In this document: piece after piece, positions 44,087 through 52,699 of the stretch
Layout: every line of letters starts with the position of its first letter
How positions within the stretch are numbered: the stretch's first letter is position 1
Assembly: GCF_023897065.1 (NCBI RefSeq)
Contig: NZ_JAMHIV010000003.1
Location: 62,001 to 126,000, forward strand
Direction: 5' to 3'
Length of the DNA: 64,000 nucleotides
Origin: Crossiella sp. SN42
GTDB lineage: Bacteria > Actinomycetota > Actinomycetes > Mycobacteriales > Pseudonocardiaceae
Position numbers and translations under genes: made by a program
Notes under the pieces: model-generated
The model's input: the letters and a program-made list of their open reading frames with translations, nothing else
Databases searched by the model: none
Told to the model about the DNA's origin: nothing

Positions 44087-44131
44087 GCGAGTCGGGATAC
44101 CCGGCCCCGCGCCACCGATTCGCCCGCGGGC

Positions 44132-44488
44132 TCAGCTTGCGAGAGCCTGGTCCACGGTGGCGAAGACCGGCAGCAGGTCGGTCAGCCCGGTCACGGTCAG
44201 CGGCCGGACGACCGCGAGGCTGGTGGCCACCACCCGGACCTTAGTGCCCTGCTCGGCCGCGGGCAGGATCTGCACGAGCGCGGCCAGGCCCACCGAGCCG
44301 AGGAAGCTCACCCCGGTGAGGTCGACGACGAGCACCGGCGGGTGTCCGGCCACCGCCTGTTCCAGGGCCTGTTGGAGGGCGGGGGTGGTGAGCAGGTCGA
44401 CCTCGCCGGTGGCCGCGACCACGACGCCCTGCTCGGACTCGGTGGCGGTGACATGGACGGGCAGGTCGGAGACGGCGTCGCTGCTCAT
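44132..44488 (-). CDS. STAS-domain anti-sigma factor antagonist
   Basis: 118 residues covering one STAS domain: VVVAATGEVDLLTTPALQQA, VLVVDLTGVSFLGSVGLAAL and VRPLTVTGLTDLLPVFATVD. The loop SFLGSVGL holds the serine that is phosphorylated by the partner anti-sigma kinase in this family. Proteins of this type release a stress or developmental sigma factor by binding its anti-sigma factor. No kinase or sigma gene lies next to it, so the partner is encoded elsewhere. ATG 44488, ribosome site weak. Confidence 0.88.
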   Translation of the reverse strand: MSSDAVSDLPVHVTATESEQGVVVAATGEVDLLTTPALQQALEQAVAGHPPVLVVDLTGVSFLGSVGLAALVQILPAAEQGTKVRVVATSLAVVRPLTVTGLTDLLPVFATVDQALAS

Positions 44489-44621
44489 TCCCTAGACCGT
44501 ACTGCCCGAGTGAATCTTCGGCCGATTTCCCGGGGACCTCCACCCACCACCTGGGTGATCAGCCCCCTGCGGCCGACGCGCACCACGACATCAGCCAGCC
44601 TGGCGTCCTCGCCGTTCCGGT

Positions 44622-44969
44622 TCAGTACTGCGGTTCCCGTCCCCGCTCCTCCGGCGCCCTCGGTCGCAGCGCCCCTCTCGGCGCCAGGTGCTCGAGAGCC
44701 AGTGGAGGCACCGTGCTCTCCGCCCGGCCCGCGATGCAGAAGGACACCAGACCCGCCCAGTAGCCCTCCTCGGTGCGCAGCCACGCGTGCAGGGCACCCG
44801 GCACCCGGCCGCTCACCACGAGGCCATGCTGGCGGACCAGCAGGACGGCGGAGGACTGCTCGCCCATGAAGCCGTGCCGGTACAGCTCGTTGAGGTCCAC
44901 CCAGACCGGCCTGCTGCGGTCGTAGACCCGGCCGAGGTAGGGAGCGAGTTGCACCATTCGGTCGAACAC
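44622..44969 (-). CDS. Hypothetical protein, 115 aa
   Basis: Reads VQLAPYLGRVYDRSRPVWVD, LNELYRHGFMGEQSSAVLLV, VVSGRVPGALHAWLRTEEGY and AGLVSFCIAGRAESTVPPLA. No signal peptide or membrane helix. The composition is normal for a real protein, and similar short proteins occur in related genera, but no function is known. Start uncertain (GTG 44969 or ATG 44957). It lies 130 bp upstream of the STAS gene on the same strand. Confidence 0.55.
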   Translation of the reverse strand: MFDRMVQLAPYLGRVYDRSRPVWVDLNELYRHGFMGEQSSAVLLVRQHGLVVSGRVPGALHAWLRTEEGYWAGLVSFCIAGRAESTVPPLALEHLAPRGALRPRAPEERGREPQY

Positions 44970-45466
44970 GTGTGCGAGTCTGGATGACTAGGTAGATCCA
45001 CAGCAAGCCGCGGTCACCCAGTTGTTGTTCGGGACCCCGGCCCCGGGCGGTGGTGTCGCAGCCGGACCGCCGTCTCGGAGGTTATCGAGGTAGTAGGACC
45101 TCCGCTGGCAGCGGGGGCCTATGGCTGGTGTTGTCGGCCGAACCGAAGCCGCAGTTCACGGCAGCTCGCTACCGCCGGACGGTGTCGGTCGGTCGACATG
45201 CCCAGGAAATCAATCTGCCCGGCAGATCCACTCGTCCGGCAAATCCACATCGCCAGCAAACTGACCCTTGGGGTATCCGGGTAAAGCCCGGCGGCAGCGT
45301 TAAGCCATGAATCCGGAGTCGCGGATGGCCTAGATGGTGGTGCGCAACACCAGCGGGACCTGTTCGAGGTGGTGATCGCGCTTGATCAAGTTGACCAGGT
45401 GGCCCACTGCGCGACGGGGAGGTGGTCGCAGGCGTCACGGGCGAGGTCGTTTTCGGGGTTGGTGGG
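44970..45466. other. No confident gene
   Basis: Only short frames without ribosome sites. Direct-repeat-like GGCAGATCCACT / GGCAAATCCACAT near 45220-45250 is the one visible pattern. Confidence 0.5.
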
Positions 45467-46294
45467 TCAGCTGCGTTGGTCGTAGGCGATCAGGTCCCGC
45501 GCCAGCTCCTCAGTCAGGCGTCGCGCGCGAGCCCGGTCCGCCGGAATGGTCGCGGTGGTTCCGCTCGCCGCAGCTGGTTCCCGGTACTCGTAGAGCCGGT
45601 AGTGCACCAGCCACACCCAGCTGCCCGAGTGCGGTATCTGGATCCTCATGTCCACCACAGCGCGGCCATCGGCAAGCGGCATTGTCTGCGCGGCCACCTT
45701 GCGACCGGCGATCTCGATCTCCTCCACTGCCGAACCGGGGACACCAGAATCGGGGCAGGTCCAGCACGGGTCGCCCTTCGCGCGTTTCTCGGGACTGATG
45801 CTCCACGGGCCACGGTGTAGCCTGACCCCCAGCCGAGGGTTGGCTGGATGGGTATCCGCCCAGATCTCGCACTGGCTGGTCTTGGTCGCCCGCAAGTAGC
45901 GCGGTTCGGCGATCCTGCCGTCGGTCATCATCTGCGCCAGGCGCCCCGGGACGAGTGCGTCGCAGGAGTACATCGCTCCCCACTTCGCACCGTAGGCATT
46001 GTCCTTGGTGGCGTAGGGCAGGATCGCCGAGAACGGACGTGGTTCCGGCTGTGCCCACGGGCGGCACAGCGTCCGCGAGGCGCGGGGATGCTCGCAGGCC
46101 TGATCGTCGGGCTTGCCGATCAAACGCGGTGCCATGACCTTGGCATCGGTGGGCTTAAGGTGCTCGGTCGGTTCTGAGGGCGGTGGGCCGTCCAGACCAG
46201 TGCAGCCACCAGCGAGCAGCAAGACGGCGACGGCGACGGCGGCGGAAACCCGTCGAGAGGACCCGGCTCGTAGGTGAGTGGGTTGGGACGTCAT
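45467..46294 (-). CDS. Lipoprotein, 275 aa
   Basis: N-terminal signal with an Arg-rich start, a hydrophobic run and lipobox LLAGGC (Cys near residue 31), so the protein is attached to the outer face of the membrane. The mature part has several cysteines (DQACEHPRASRTLCRPWAQP, YSCDALVPG, CWTCPDSGV) and a hydrophilic beta-rich pattern (WVWLVHYRLYEYREP). It resembles DUF3558-like actinobacterial lipoproteins in size and cysteine pattern, but I would not assign it firmly. ATG 46294. About 250 bp separate it from the methyltransferase gene upstream. Confidence 0.75.
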   Translation of the reverse strand: MTSQPTHLRAGSSRRVSAAVAVAVLLLAGGCTGLDGPPPSEPTEHLKPTDAKVMAPRLIGKPDDQACEHPRASRTLCRPWAQPEPRPFSAILPYATKDNAYGAKWGAMYSCDALVPGRLAQMMTDGRIAEPRYLRATKTSQCEIWADTHPANPRLGVRLHRGPWSISPEKRAKGDPCWTCPDSGVPGSAVEEIEIAGRKVAAQTMPLADGRAVVDMRIQIPHSGSWVWLVHYRLYEYREPAAASGTTATIPADRARARRLTEELARDLIAYDQRS

Positions 46295-46545
46295 GGCAAG
46301 TGTCCTTGGCTAGTAATGGATTCGGTGTTCGTAGTGGTGCCCGTGGTGCCGTCTGACGCCCACCGGTAGGCGGAGGGGAATGCAAACAGAGCCGCAATCC
46401 GTTGCGGTGTAAGCGCATGTCCGGTTCGCCTGCGCCGAGGTGAAGGGCGGATGCCCACTACGAGCCCACGAAGGTGGCTCTGTTGAGCCGAATCACCGTC
46501 GGTACCGAATCGAGGGAGGGCGCTGGCCGGATCAGCACTAGCCGA

Positions 46546-47325
46546 TCAGACCGTGGAGGCGGTCACGGCCCAGGTGAGGGCGGCGATCGCGGGCAGGTCA
46601 TCCAGGGCCAGGATCTGGGGTGTGGTCACCCACGGGGCGAGCATGGCCTGGAGCGCATCGGGGCTGATCGGCTGCACGGGCGTTCCCTCGTCGGCGTGGT
46701 AGTCCAGGTAGGCCAGCAAGGGGTGGTTGGTGCTGATGTCGCTGAGCACCGTGACGGCAAGCGCGCTGCCGGGCGTGGCCGCCGCGCGGTAGTCGGCCAG
46801 GGCTTGGCGGAGGCGGTGGTGATCGGTGACGCTGTGCAAGCTGTCGATCGCCAAGACTCCCAGCGGCTGGTTCAGGTCCACAAGTGGCCCGGCAGAGGTC
46901 CGGGCGTGGAGTACCTCGTCGGTGTCGGTGAGGTCGGCGTGCACTACGTGCATGCCCGGTCGTGCCAGGCGCAGGGCCTGTGCGGCGGTGGAGGGATGGT
47001 TTTCCACCATGACGACGGTGGCTGTCGGTGCCCGGTCGTTGATGGTGTAGGCCGGGGAGGGCGCCGCCGGCATTCCCGAACCAAGGTCGAGGAACTGCTT
47101 GATGCCGCGGGCGAGCATCTCCTCAACGGCGGCGGTGGCGAACCGCAACTGCGCGCGGGCGAGCTCTTCGGCGCATGGTAGAGCTTCCAGCAATCGTGCG
47201 GCGGCAGCTCGGTCCAGCGGGCAGTGCAGGGCGCCGCCGACGAGGAAGGTGTGAACGCGCGCTGGAGAGGGATGGATGTCATTAGTGTCTTGCCAGGCAA
47301 GGGCATTCACTCTTTCACCGGTCAT
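46546..47325 (-). CDS. SAM-dependent methyltransferase (PF04672-like)
   Basis: 259 residues from ATG 47325 with GAAGGAGAGAG upstream. N-terminus VNALAWQDTNDIHPSPARVH, then the Rossmann-fold motif I FLDLGSGMP (about 92), motif II region ATVVMVENHPSTAAQALRLA and VVHADLTDTDEVL. These are hallmarks of the actinobacterial SAM-dependent methyltransferase family PF04672, which usually begins with a conserved PSPARV or PNVARIYDYLLGG stretch. Substrate unknown. Monocistronic by spacing: 170 bp without a gene upstream, 250 bp downstream. Confidence 0.85.
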   Translation of the reverse strand: MTGERVNALAWQDTNDIHPSPARVHTFLVGGALHCPLDRAAAARLLEALPCAEELARAQLRFATAAVEEMLARGIKQFLDLGSGMPAAPSPAYTINDRAPTATVVMVENHPSTAAQALRLARPGMHVVHADLTDTDEVLHARTSAGPLVDLNQPLGVLAIDSLHSVTDHHRLRQALADYRAAATPGSALAVTVLSDISTNHPLLAYLDYHADEGTPVQPISPDALQAMLAPWVTTPQILALDDLPAIAALTWAVTASTV

Positions 47326-47491
47326 TTTCTCTCTCCTTCAACGGGTTCTGGTGACGGTGCGGCTCTTGTTGGGAGGTTTGGGTAACTGCGCTTGGGGCGG
47401 CGGGTACGCAAGCGAGTTTGCGAGTCGGCAAGGGGATGCACTGGGGTTGTTGGTAGTACTACTCGGCGGGCAGCACTACCAGGACTAGACC

Positions 47492-47504
47492 GTCCACAGT
47501 GGAC
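47492..47504. repeat. Palindrome GTCCACAGTGGAC at the 3' border of the six-gene operon
   Basis: Followed by AAGCGGTC. The copy at 53403-53415, on the far side of the operon, is followed by AGACGGTC. The two are direct repeats (GTCCACA[A/G]TGGACANNCGGTC) 5.9 kb apart that bracket genes 47511-53376. Confidence 0.6.
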
Positions 47505-47510
47505 AAGCGG

Positions 47511-47711
47511 TCATTCTGAGGGCAGGCGCGGTTGGTGAGGTGCAGGTGCCGACAACTTGGCGACGGGCCACAGCGGTCGCCCGCAGTACATGCAGGGCCA
47601 GTACCTACCGCCGGTGGCCGGATCGTGCCGGGGCAGGTCGGCCGGATGGCACCAGTCGCCGATGACCGAACATTTCTCGGCTGTCCCGCGCAGCCCGTCC
47701 AAGGGCGTCAT
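47511..47711 (-). CDS. Small Cys-rich protein, last gene of the operon
   Basis: 66 residues. The start ATG overlaps the stop of the upstream HTH gene (ATGA), which supports it as a real gene. It has EKCSVIGDWCHPADLPRHDP and YWPCMYCGRPLWPVAKL. The cysteine/histidine pattern (C, C-H, C-x2-C) could bind zinc. No known family. Coupling suggests that it works with the HTH protein. Confidence 0.6.
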   Translation of the reverse strand: MTPLDGLRGTAEKCSVIGDWCHPADLPRHDPATGGRYWPCMYCGRPLWPVAKLSAPAPHQPRLPSE

Positions 47712-48739
47712 GGGAGTTCGGCCGACGGTGAGGCAACGGTGTCAGGAGTGGCGGGCCTGTCGTTCCCACGTGACGGCCGAGTGATGGCGCCTGCTTCCCT
47801 GAGCAGCCGGCGCACCGTCTCGTGGGACCTGCCGAGCGTTATGGCGATTCGGCAGATTTCGTATCCGGCGGCGAGTAGCTGTTTGCAGGTTTCCGCGGCC
47901 CTTGCACGGTGATCGCCTTTCAGTGAGGGGCGGGTATGGGCGCTCAGCGCCCGCACGCAGTGGCCGATGACCGACGGCGACCGGCCGAGGATGAAGGCGA
48001 CCTCGGCGGTCGTGAAATGCCGTTCGCGGCGCAGGTGCCATGCCGTGAGCGCGCAGCGCACCTGGTCTTCGCGGGAGAGCCGGACGGGGCTTGCTTCGGT
48101 GCTGAACACCGCGACGTCGATTGGCCGCCGAGTGATTGTGGCCGAACCCATCTCGGCGTGAGGTTGAGTGCGGGCTGCGCCTGCCTCCACGGCGTTGTCC
48201 AGCCGAAGCTGTTGCTGACCGGGAACAACAGCGTGGTGATCCTTCTCCGCCAGGCCGGAGCTTGGGCACGGAAACGTCGGGTGGCGGGTGCTAGGGCCGT
48301 TGGCCAGCGTGGTCTCGTGCTGGGCGACCTGTCCCCAGGCTTCCCGTTCCTCCGCGCTGACGGCGGCGAGGTCGAACGGATCAGGAAACTGCTCAAGAGC
48401 GCGGGCAATCTCCTCATCACTCCACTGATTCAGGTCCTCCTTCAAGCACTGCCGGATGGAACCGCGGGATCGACCGGTGATTCGAACGAGGTCGCTGACG
48501 CTTATCGTCTGCCGCCGTTGCTGGAGCCAGGCGATGGCCGCGATCCGCCTGGGTCCGACGAGCCAGGTCCAGGTCCGTCGCGGCGGTGCGGTGCGCATTA
48601 CTCTCAGCACCTGGTTTACCGCCCGGGTGTTCAAGCCGAGCTCGTCCCCGATCTGACGGCCGGTGAGCCCTCCGTCCCACAGGCGCTCGATCTCCGTGGA
48701 GCGCGACTCGGCAGCACGTAGGTGCACGCTGCTCACCAT
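47708..48739 (-). CDS. Helix-turn-helix protein of the operon, 343 aa
   Basis: ATG 48739 overlaps the end of the large ATPase gene (GAATGGTGA). Several helix-turn-helix segments are visible: RLWDGGLTGRQIGDELGLNT (about 17-36), ISVSDLVRITGRSRGSIRQC (about 75-94), HFTTAEVAFILGRSPSVIGH (about 240-259) and CRIAITLGRSHETVRRLLRE (about 300-319). It looks like four DNA-binding units around a variable centre, as in some recombination or partition proteins, but no family can be named. The stop overlaps the next ATG. A regulator or DNA-targeting partner of the ATPase is the obvious guess. Confidence 0.7.
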   Translation of the reverse strand: MVSSVHLRAAESRSTEIERLWDGGLTGRQIGDELGLNTRAVNQVLRVMRTAPPRRTWTWLVGPRRIAAIAWLQQRRQTISVSDLVRITGRSRGSIRQCLKEDLNQWSDEEIARALEQFPDPFDLAAVSAEEREAWGQVAQHETTLANGPSTRHPTFPCPSSGLAEKDHHAVVPGQQQLRLDNAVEAGAARTQPHAEMGSATITRRPIDVAVFSTEASPVRLSREDQVRCALTAWHLRRERHFTTAEVAFILGRSPSVIGHCVRALSAHTRPSLKGDHRARAAETCKQLLAAGYEICRIAITLGRSHETVRRLLREAGAITRPSRGNDRPATPDTVASPSAELP

Positions 48740-51700
48740 TCCTCCAGAGGCTTGAGCACATCCGCCAGCTGCTCCCCGTCGTCCAGGGGCAGCAGGGCCA
48801 GCGCGGCGTCGCGGAAGGTGATGGCCCGGGACCGGTTGTTGCGCATCCCCCACAGCAGCGCTTGCGCGGCATGCACCTTGGCCAGCAATCCGGCGCGGCC
48901 GACCTGATCGAGCAGCTTCGCGGCGTGCTCCAGCACAGCGATGCCGCGGTCCAGGTGCCGCTGACTGGCGAAGAGCACCGCAGCCGAGAGCAACACCGTG
49001 GCCTTGTCGGCCGGGTCGTGGAGAAGTTGCTCGGCGGTGGTGAAGGCGGACACCGCCTCCTCGTCCCGGCCAGCTGCGGCCAAGAGGGTTCCCAGCATCC
49101 ACGTGTGCTGGCCCTGCGGGCTCTGCTTACCGACCTGGCGCGCGTGCTCGATCGCCAGGCGATGCAGGGCTTCGGCGACCAGTTGATCCGCGTGATGTGC
49201 ACCGGCAGCCCGAAGCGCCACGTCCAGCAGCTTGCCCAACTTCCACAGCTTGTTGCCGGGAACCGATAGTTTGCGGGCGGCGTCGAGGTGTTTCTCCGCT
49301 TCGCGCGTGGGGGTGGCGCGGTCCTTGGCCGGGACAGTGCGCAGGGCGCAGAGGGTGAGAACGCTCAGCATGACCAAGAGGTCGGCCTGGAGCAATCTGT
49401 ACGGCGACGCCTTGCTCGGGGACAGCTTGCCGAGGGCTTCCCTGATGCAGTCAATCGCCATTTTCAGCACGGTCATGGCCTCGGGCACGCCGCCGTGCTG
49501 CAAGCACAGCCGTCCTAACGCGCCCGCGCTCATCCAGGCCACCAACGGATCGCCGAGATCGGTAGCGGCCACGGCGACCTGGCTGACCACGACGCGTTCG
49601 GCTTCCAGCCAGTCCGCGGCAGGGAGACCGTCGAAGCGGCAGTTCGGCTCCATCGCCACGGTTGGCCATTGCCCCTTTGGCAGCAGCTCCCGCAGGTTCT
49701 CGCGGTACTCAGCTGCACATTGACCGGCGACGGCAGCCTCGAAGGCGGTCTGGATGATGCCGCGCCGGATCACCGTCTCGCACTCCGTAACCCCGAGGGT
49801 GGTGTAGGCGAGCTGGTGCACCACCTGGGAGAAGGCCTCCGGGATGCGATAGCGCCCTTCAACGCTGTTAGTGATCAACTTTCGGTAAGCAAGTTCCTCC
49901 AGCAGGCGCCCTGCCTCGGCCACAGTGGACAGACCGAGGGCCGCCGCAGTGATCGACTTCGTCAGCGTGGTCAGCGGCAGAACCGAAAGCCTCTGGTATG
50001 CGGTGAAAATCTCGTTCGGCAGCCAGGAACAGGCCACCGTGACCGCAGCCTCGATCACGGCTTCGCCCTCGGCCAATGCGGCCTCCAGCGCAGCGACTGT
50101 CGCGGCCAGGGTGGTCGATGGCTTCAAGGCGAGCCCGCTCGCAAGGATCTGCAGGGCGCTGGGGTTCCCCGCACATCCGGCAGCGATGCGTCGGGCGTCG
50201 GATGCCTCGGCGTCCACGCGGTGCCCGCCCAAGACGTTGACCAACAACCCGAGGGCCGAGTCGGCGTCCAGGGCGCCCAAGGCGATATCGATTTGCCCGG
50301 CTCGCAACGGCGGGATGGTCTCGCGGCTGGTGATGATGACCATGCTGAGGGGCGAGTCGGGCACCAAGTAGCCAAGATCGGCGGTGTCGACGACGTCGTC
50401 CAGCACGATCAGCAGCCTTCTGCCAGCGGTGAGCTGGCAGAACAGCGCGTGTTTGGCGGCTAGGGTCCCAGCGGCGTCGATCTCGGTGACCGGCACCCCC
50501 AGGGCGCGCAGGAACTGATCCAGGGTGATGCTGGTGGTCACCTCTGGGGAGAGCGCGCCGTGGTTGAGCGTGGCGTAGAGGCAGCTGTCACCGAAGCGGG
50601 CGGTGGCTCGACCGTGCAGAGAGGCCCACCGATAGGAAAGGCCGGACTTGCCGATGCCGGCGGGCCCGGAGATCGTTACCACCATCGGCCCGGTCACGGT
50701 GACCACCTCAGCGGCCTTGCTCAGGCGGGCCAACTCGTCCGCGCGCCCGCCCAGGGCTGAAAACGACCCGTATGGTGCCACTCGGGCTACCGCCGGGGGT
50801 GTCGGAAACGACGGAGTGGGGTGGCTGGCGGCATCGAGCTGCCGCAGTCCCGCCAGGAGGGCTGCCGACGGCAGCCGGGCAGGCAACTCCAACGCCTCTC
50901 GCACCAAGCGCCTTGAAGGTGTCCCCCGCGCGACCAGTTCGAGCGCTCCAGCGCGCTCGAACTCCGCCTCGGCGCGCTGGCCGAGTTCGTAGTGGGCGGT
51001 CGACTTCACCGCCTTGGCCACCGCCAGGTACCGGGGATAACCCAGGCCCTCCAACTGCCGGACAGCGCTTACCGCGTCCGGCAGTGCGAGATCGGCGCGC
51101 CCCTGCTGCAACGCCAGGCGGCACAAGGCGGTCCACACCCGCCCCACCCCGACCTCGTCCCCCGCGCCGGCCAGCAGATCCAGGGCGTCAAAGAGATGCT
51201 TCTGAGCGATCCGGTGATCACCCCGCCCGGAAACGATCTCGGCCAGCAGCATGGTGTGCAGCCCCTGCAACCGTGTGTCGTGCAGTTCCTTGTCCAGGGA
51301 GATCGCATCAACCGCGAACTGCTCGGCAGCCTCCAGATCATCATCACACTTGGCGGTCAGGCCCGACACACCAAGGGCCACTGCTTTCACGGCGCGCGCC
51401 TTCTCGATGGCCCTGACTTGTTCGATCGCGTAGCAAGCCTTGGCGTTCTCCGTCTTGATCAGCTGAAGCGCGACGTCATCCGGTCCGGAATCGAGCAGCA
51501 GCGTTGACAGGAACAGACGCAACCGGCTTTCAGTCAGCCAGTTCCGGTCGTGACGGGCGATCTCCGTTGCCATCCGGACGGTGTAGATCTCGATCGGACC
51601 GCTGTCGAAGTGGGACAGCAACTGCTCTCCCAGCGCCTCAGCCAGATTGAGCGCCAACTGGTGCTTTCCCCACTCCGCCGCGACCGAGACGGCCGTCGTC

Positions 51701-51903
51701 AGCACCGGACGCAACTGCTGCAGGGACTCCAGTGCGGTAGTCGAGGTGGCTGCGCGCTCGGCCACCGCCGATGCTGAGGGCGGCCGGGGTGCGGGACGCA
51801 AAGCGTTGTTGGCGGAGCGGGCCGCTTCCAGGACATCGGCCAGATTCCGAGTAGTCCAGCTAGGGCTGCGACTGATGTCGAGGTTGCTGATGGTGCGGCT
51901 CAT
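48733..51903 (-). CDS. TPR / STAND-type ATPase / TPR protein, 1056 aa
   Basis: The N-terminal 370 residues are helical repeats (ALGEQLLSHFDSGPIEIYTV and IAQKHLFDALDLLAGAGDEV). The central ATPase has P-loop ISGPAGIGKSGLSYRWASLH (about 416), RRLLIVLDDV (about 500), an arginine-rich sensor region (MVIITSRETIPPLRAGQI) and a winged-helix-like LLEELAYRKLITNSVEGRYR. The C-terminal 350 residues are again TPR-like. NB-ARC flanked by repeats on both sides is unusual; most relatives have the effector at the N-terminus. No effector is fused, so it must come from another gene of the operon or act through the HTH protein. ATG 51903; the previous gene ends 95 bp upstream. Confidence 0.82.
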   Translation of the reverse strand: MSRTISNLDISRSPSWTTRNLADVLEAARSANNALRPAPRPPSASAVAERAATSTTALESLQQLRPVLTTAVSVAAEWGKHQLALNLAEALGEQLLSHFDSGPIEIYTVRMATEIARHDRNWLTESRLRLFLSTLLLDSGPDDVALQLIKTENAKACYAIEQVRAIEKARAVKAVALGVSGLTAKCDDDLEAAEQFAVDAISLDKELHDTRLQGLHTMLLAEIVSGRGDHRIAQKHLFDALDLLAGAGDEVGVGRVWTALCRLALQQGRADLALPDAVSAVRQLEGLGYPRYLAVAKAVKSTAHYELGQRAEAEFERAGALELVARGTPSRRLVREALELPARLPSAALLAGLRQLDAASHPTPSFPTPPAVARVAPYGSFSALGGRADELARLSKAAEVVTVTGPMVVTISGPAGIGKSGLSYRWASLHGRATARFGDSCLYATLNHGALSPEVTTSITLDQFLRALGVPVTEIDAAGTLAAKHALFCQLTAGRRLLIVLDDVVDTADLGYLVPDSPLSMVIITSRETIPPLRAGQIDIALGALDADSALGLLVNVLGGHRVDAEASDARRIAAGCAGNPSALQILASGLALKPSTTLAATVAALEAALAEGEAVIEAAVTVACSWLPNEIFTAYQRLSVLPLTTLTKSITAAALGLSTVAEAGRLLEELAYRKLITNSVEGRYRIPEAFSQVVHQLAYTTLGVTECETVIRRGIIQTAFEAAVAGQCAAEYRENLRELLPKGQWPTVAMEPNCRFDGLPAADWLEAERVVVSQVAVAATDLGDPLVAWMSAGALGRLCLQHGGVPEAMTVLKMAIDCIREALGKLSPSKASPYRLLQADLLVMLSVLTLCALRTVPAKDRATPTREAEKHLDAARKLSVPGNKLWKLGKLLDVALRAAGAHHADQLVAEALHRLAIEHARQVGKQSPQGQHTWMLGTLLAAAGRDEEAVSAFTTAEQLLHDPADKATVLLSAAVLFASQRHLDRGIAVLEHAAKLLDQVGRAGLLAKVHAAQALLWGMRNNRSRAITFRDAALALLPLDDGEQLADVLKPLEEW

Positions 51904-51998
51904 AATGGTGCCCTCAGGATGGTGTGGTTTCGTTCAACAAGTTGCAGGCCGTGATGAGGCTTATGCCGTCCTTGTCCGCGGCGCGGGCGCGGCGATCG

Positions 51999-52340
51999 TC
52001 ATGCGCACCGGCCGTGGTGTCCCTTCGGTAACCGGCTTTCAGTAGCACTCGGCACAGGAAAATGGTTCGGCGCCGGAACGGGATTGGCCACCCAATTGCC
52101 GTCTGGACGGTGCGCGGTGGAGGAATCAGTTCGCAAGTAGAGCAATTCGTCAAGGCGAAGAGTGGGAAAACTTTCGACCTGTCCCCTGACCCGCGAACTC
52201 AGCGCCAGAATCGTGGGGCCAGCCTCCCAGCAAAGCACATAGCGGCCTTGTCGCCTGTCGAACTGCGCCACCACGGGGGTGCCTGTGGCCGCACTCAGGA
52301 CGGTCGCCAGGCTGCGGTAACGCCGCGCCCGCGCACTCAT
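51999..52340 (-). CDS. Hypothetical operon protein, 113 aa
   Basis: ATG 52340 overlaps the stop of the membrane-protein gene (ATGA). N-terminal basic segment MSARARRYRSLATVLSAATG, then PVVAQFDRRQGRYVLCWEAG, PTILALSSRVRGQV and LRLDELLYLRTDSS. It appears to be a small alpha/beta domain with a disordered, Pro-rich C-terminal tail. Not recognised. Coupling to its neighbours is the main support for its being a gene. Confidence 0.6.
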   Translation of the reverse strand: MSARARRYRSLATVLSAATGTPVVAQFDRRQGRYVLCWEAGPTILALSSRVRGQVESFPTLRLDELLYLRTDSSTAHRPDGNWVANPVPAPNHFPVPSATESRLPKGHHGRCA

Positions 52341-52699
52341 GCCCACCCCTCAACGAATCCGCACAGGACCGCCGCACCGGAGATGACACCAATCACGGTC
52401 GTCGCCAGAACGAGAGCACCGGTCCTGGACGAGGTTCCGCGCGCCCGAGTGGGACGGCGGCGAAGGAGCTCGAACACCGCCAGCAACACCACCGCGCCGA
52501 GCGACCCGAGAAGAAGGTCGCCCACCAGCTCGCCGACTGCAGCAACAGCCAGCACCGTGGGGCCAACTGCAGCCACAACCGTCGCCACCAGCAGCAAGTC
52601 GACCCAGCTGTCCATGCAGGTCAACATGTAAGACAACGGTGCCTGCTTCGGATACAGAGGCCGGCCGCGGTCGTGTTTGCCGAGCTGATGCCGGTTCAC
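52337..52699 (-). CDS. Small membrane protein of the operon, 120 aa
   Basis: GTG 52699 overlaps the preceding stop (GTGA), and the TGA overlaps the next start. Two or three membrane segments: VDLLLVATVVAAVGPTVLAV, LLLGSLGAVVLLAVFELLRR and ALVLATTVIGVISGAAVLCG. The loop between the last two is basic (RRRPTRARGTSSRT), so it should lie in the cytoplasm. Small membrane proteins coupled to NLR-like ATPases can act as pore-forming effectors in conflict systems, but nothing in the sequence proves this here. Confidence 0.65.
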   Translation of the reverse strand: MNRHQLGKHDRGRPLYPKQAPLSYMLTCMDSWVDLLLVATVVAAVGPTVLAVAAVGELVGDLLLGSLGAVVLLAVFELLRRRPTRARGTSSRTGALVLATTVIGVISGAAVLCGFVEGWA

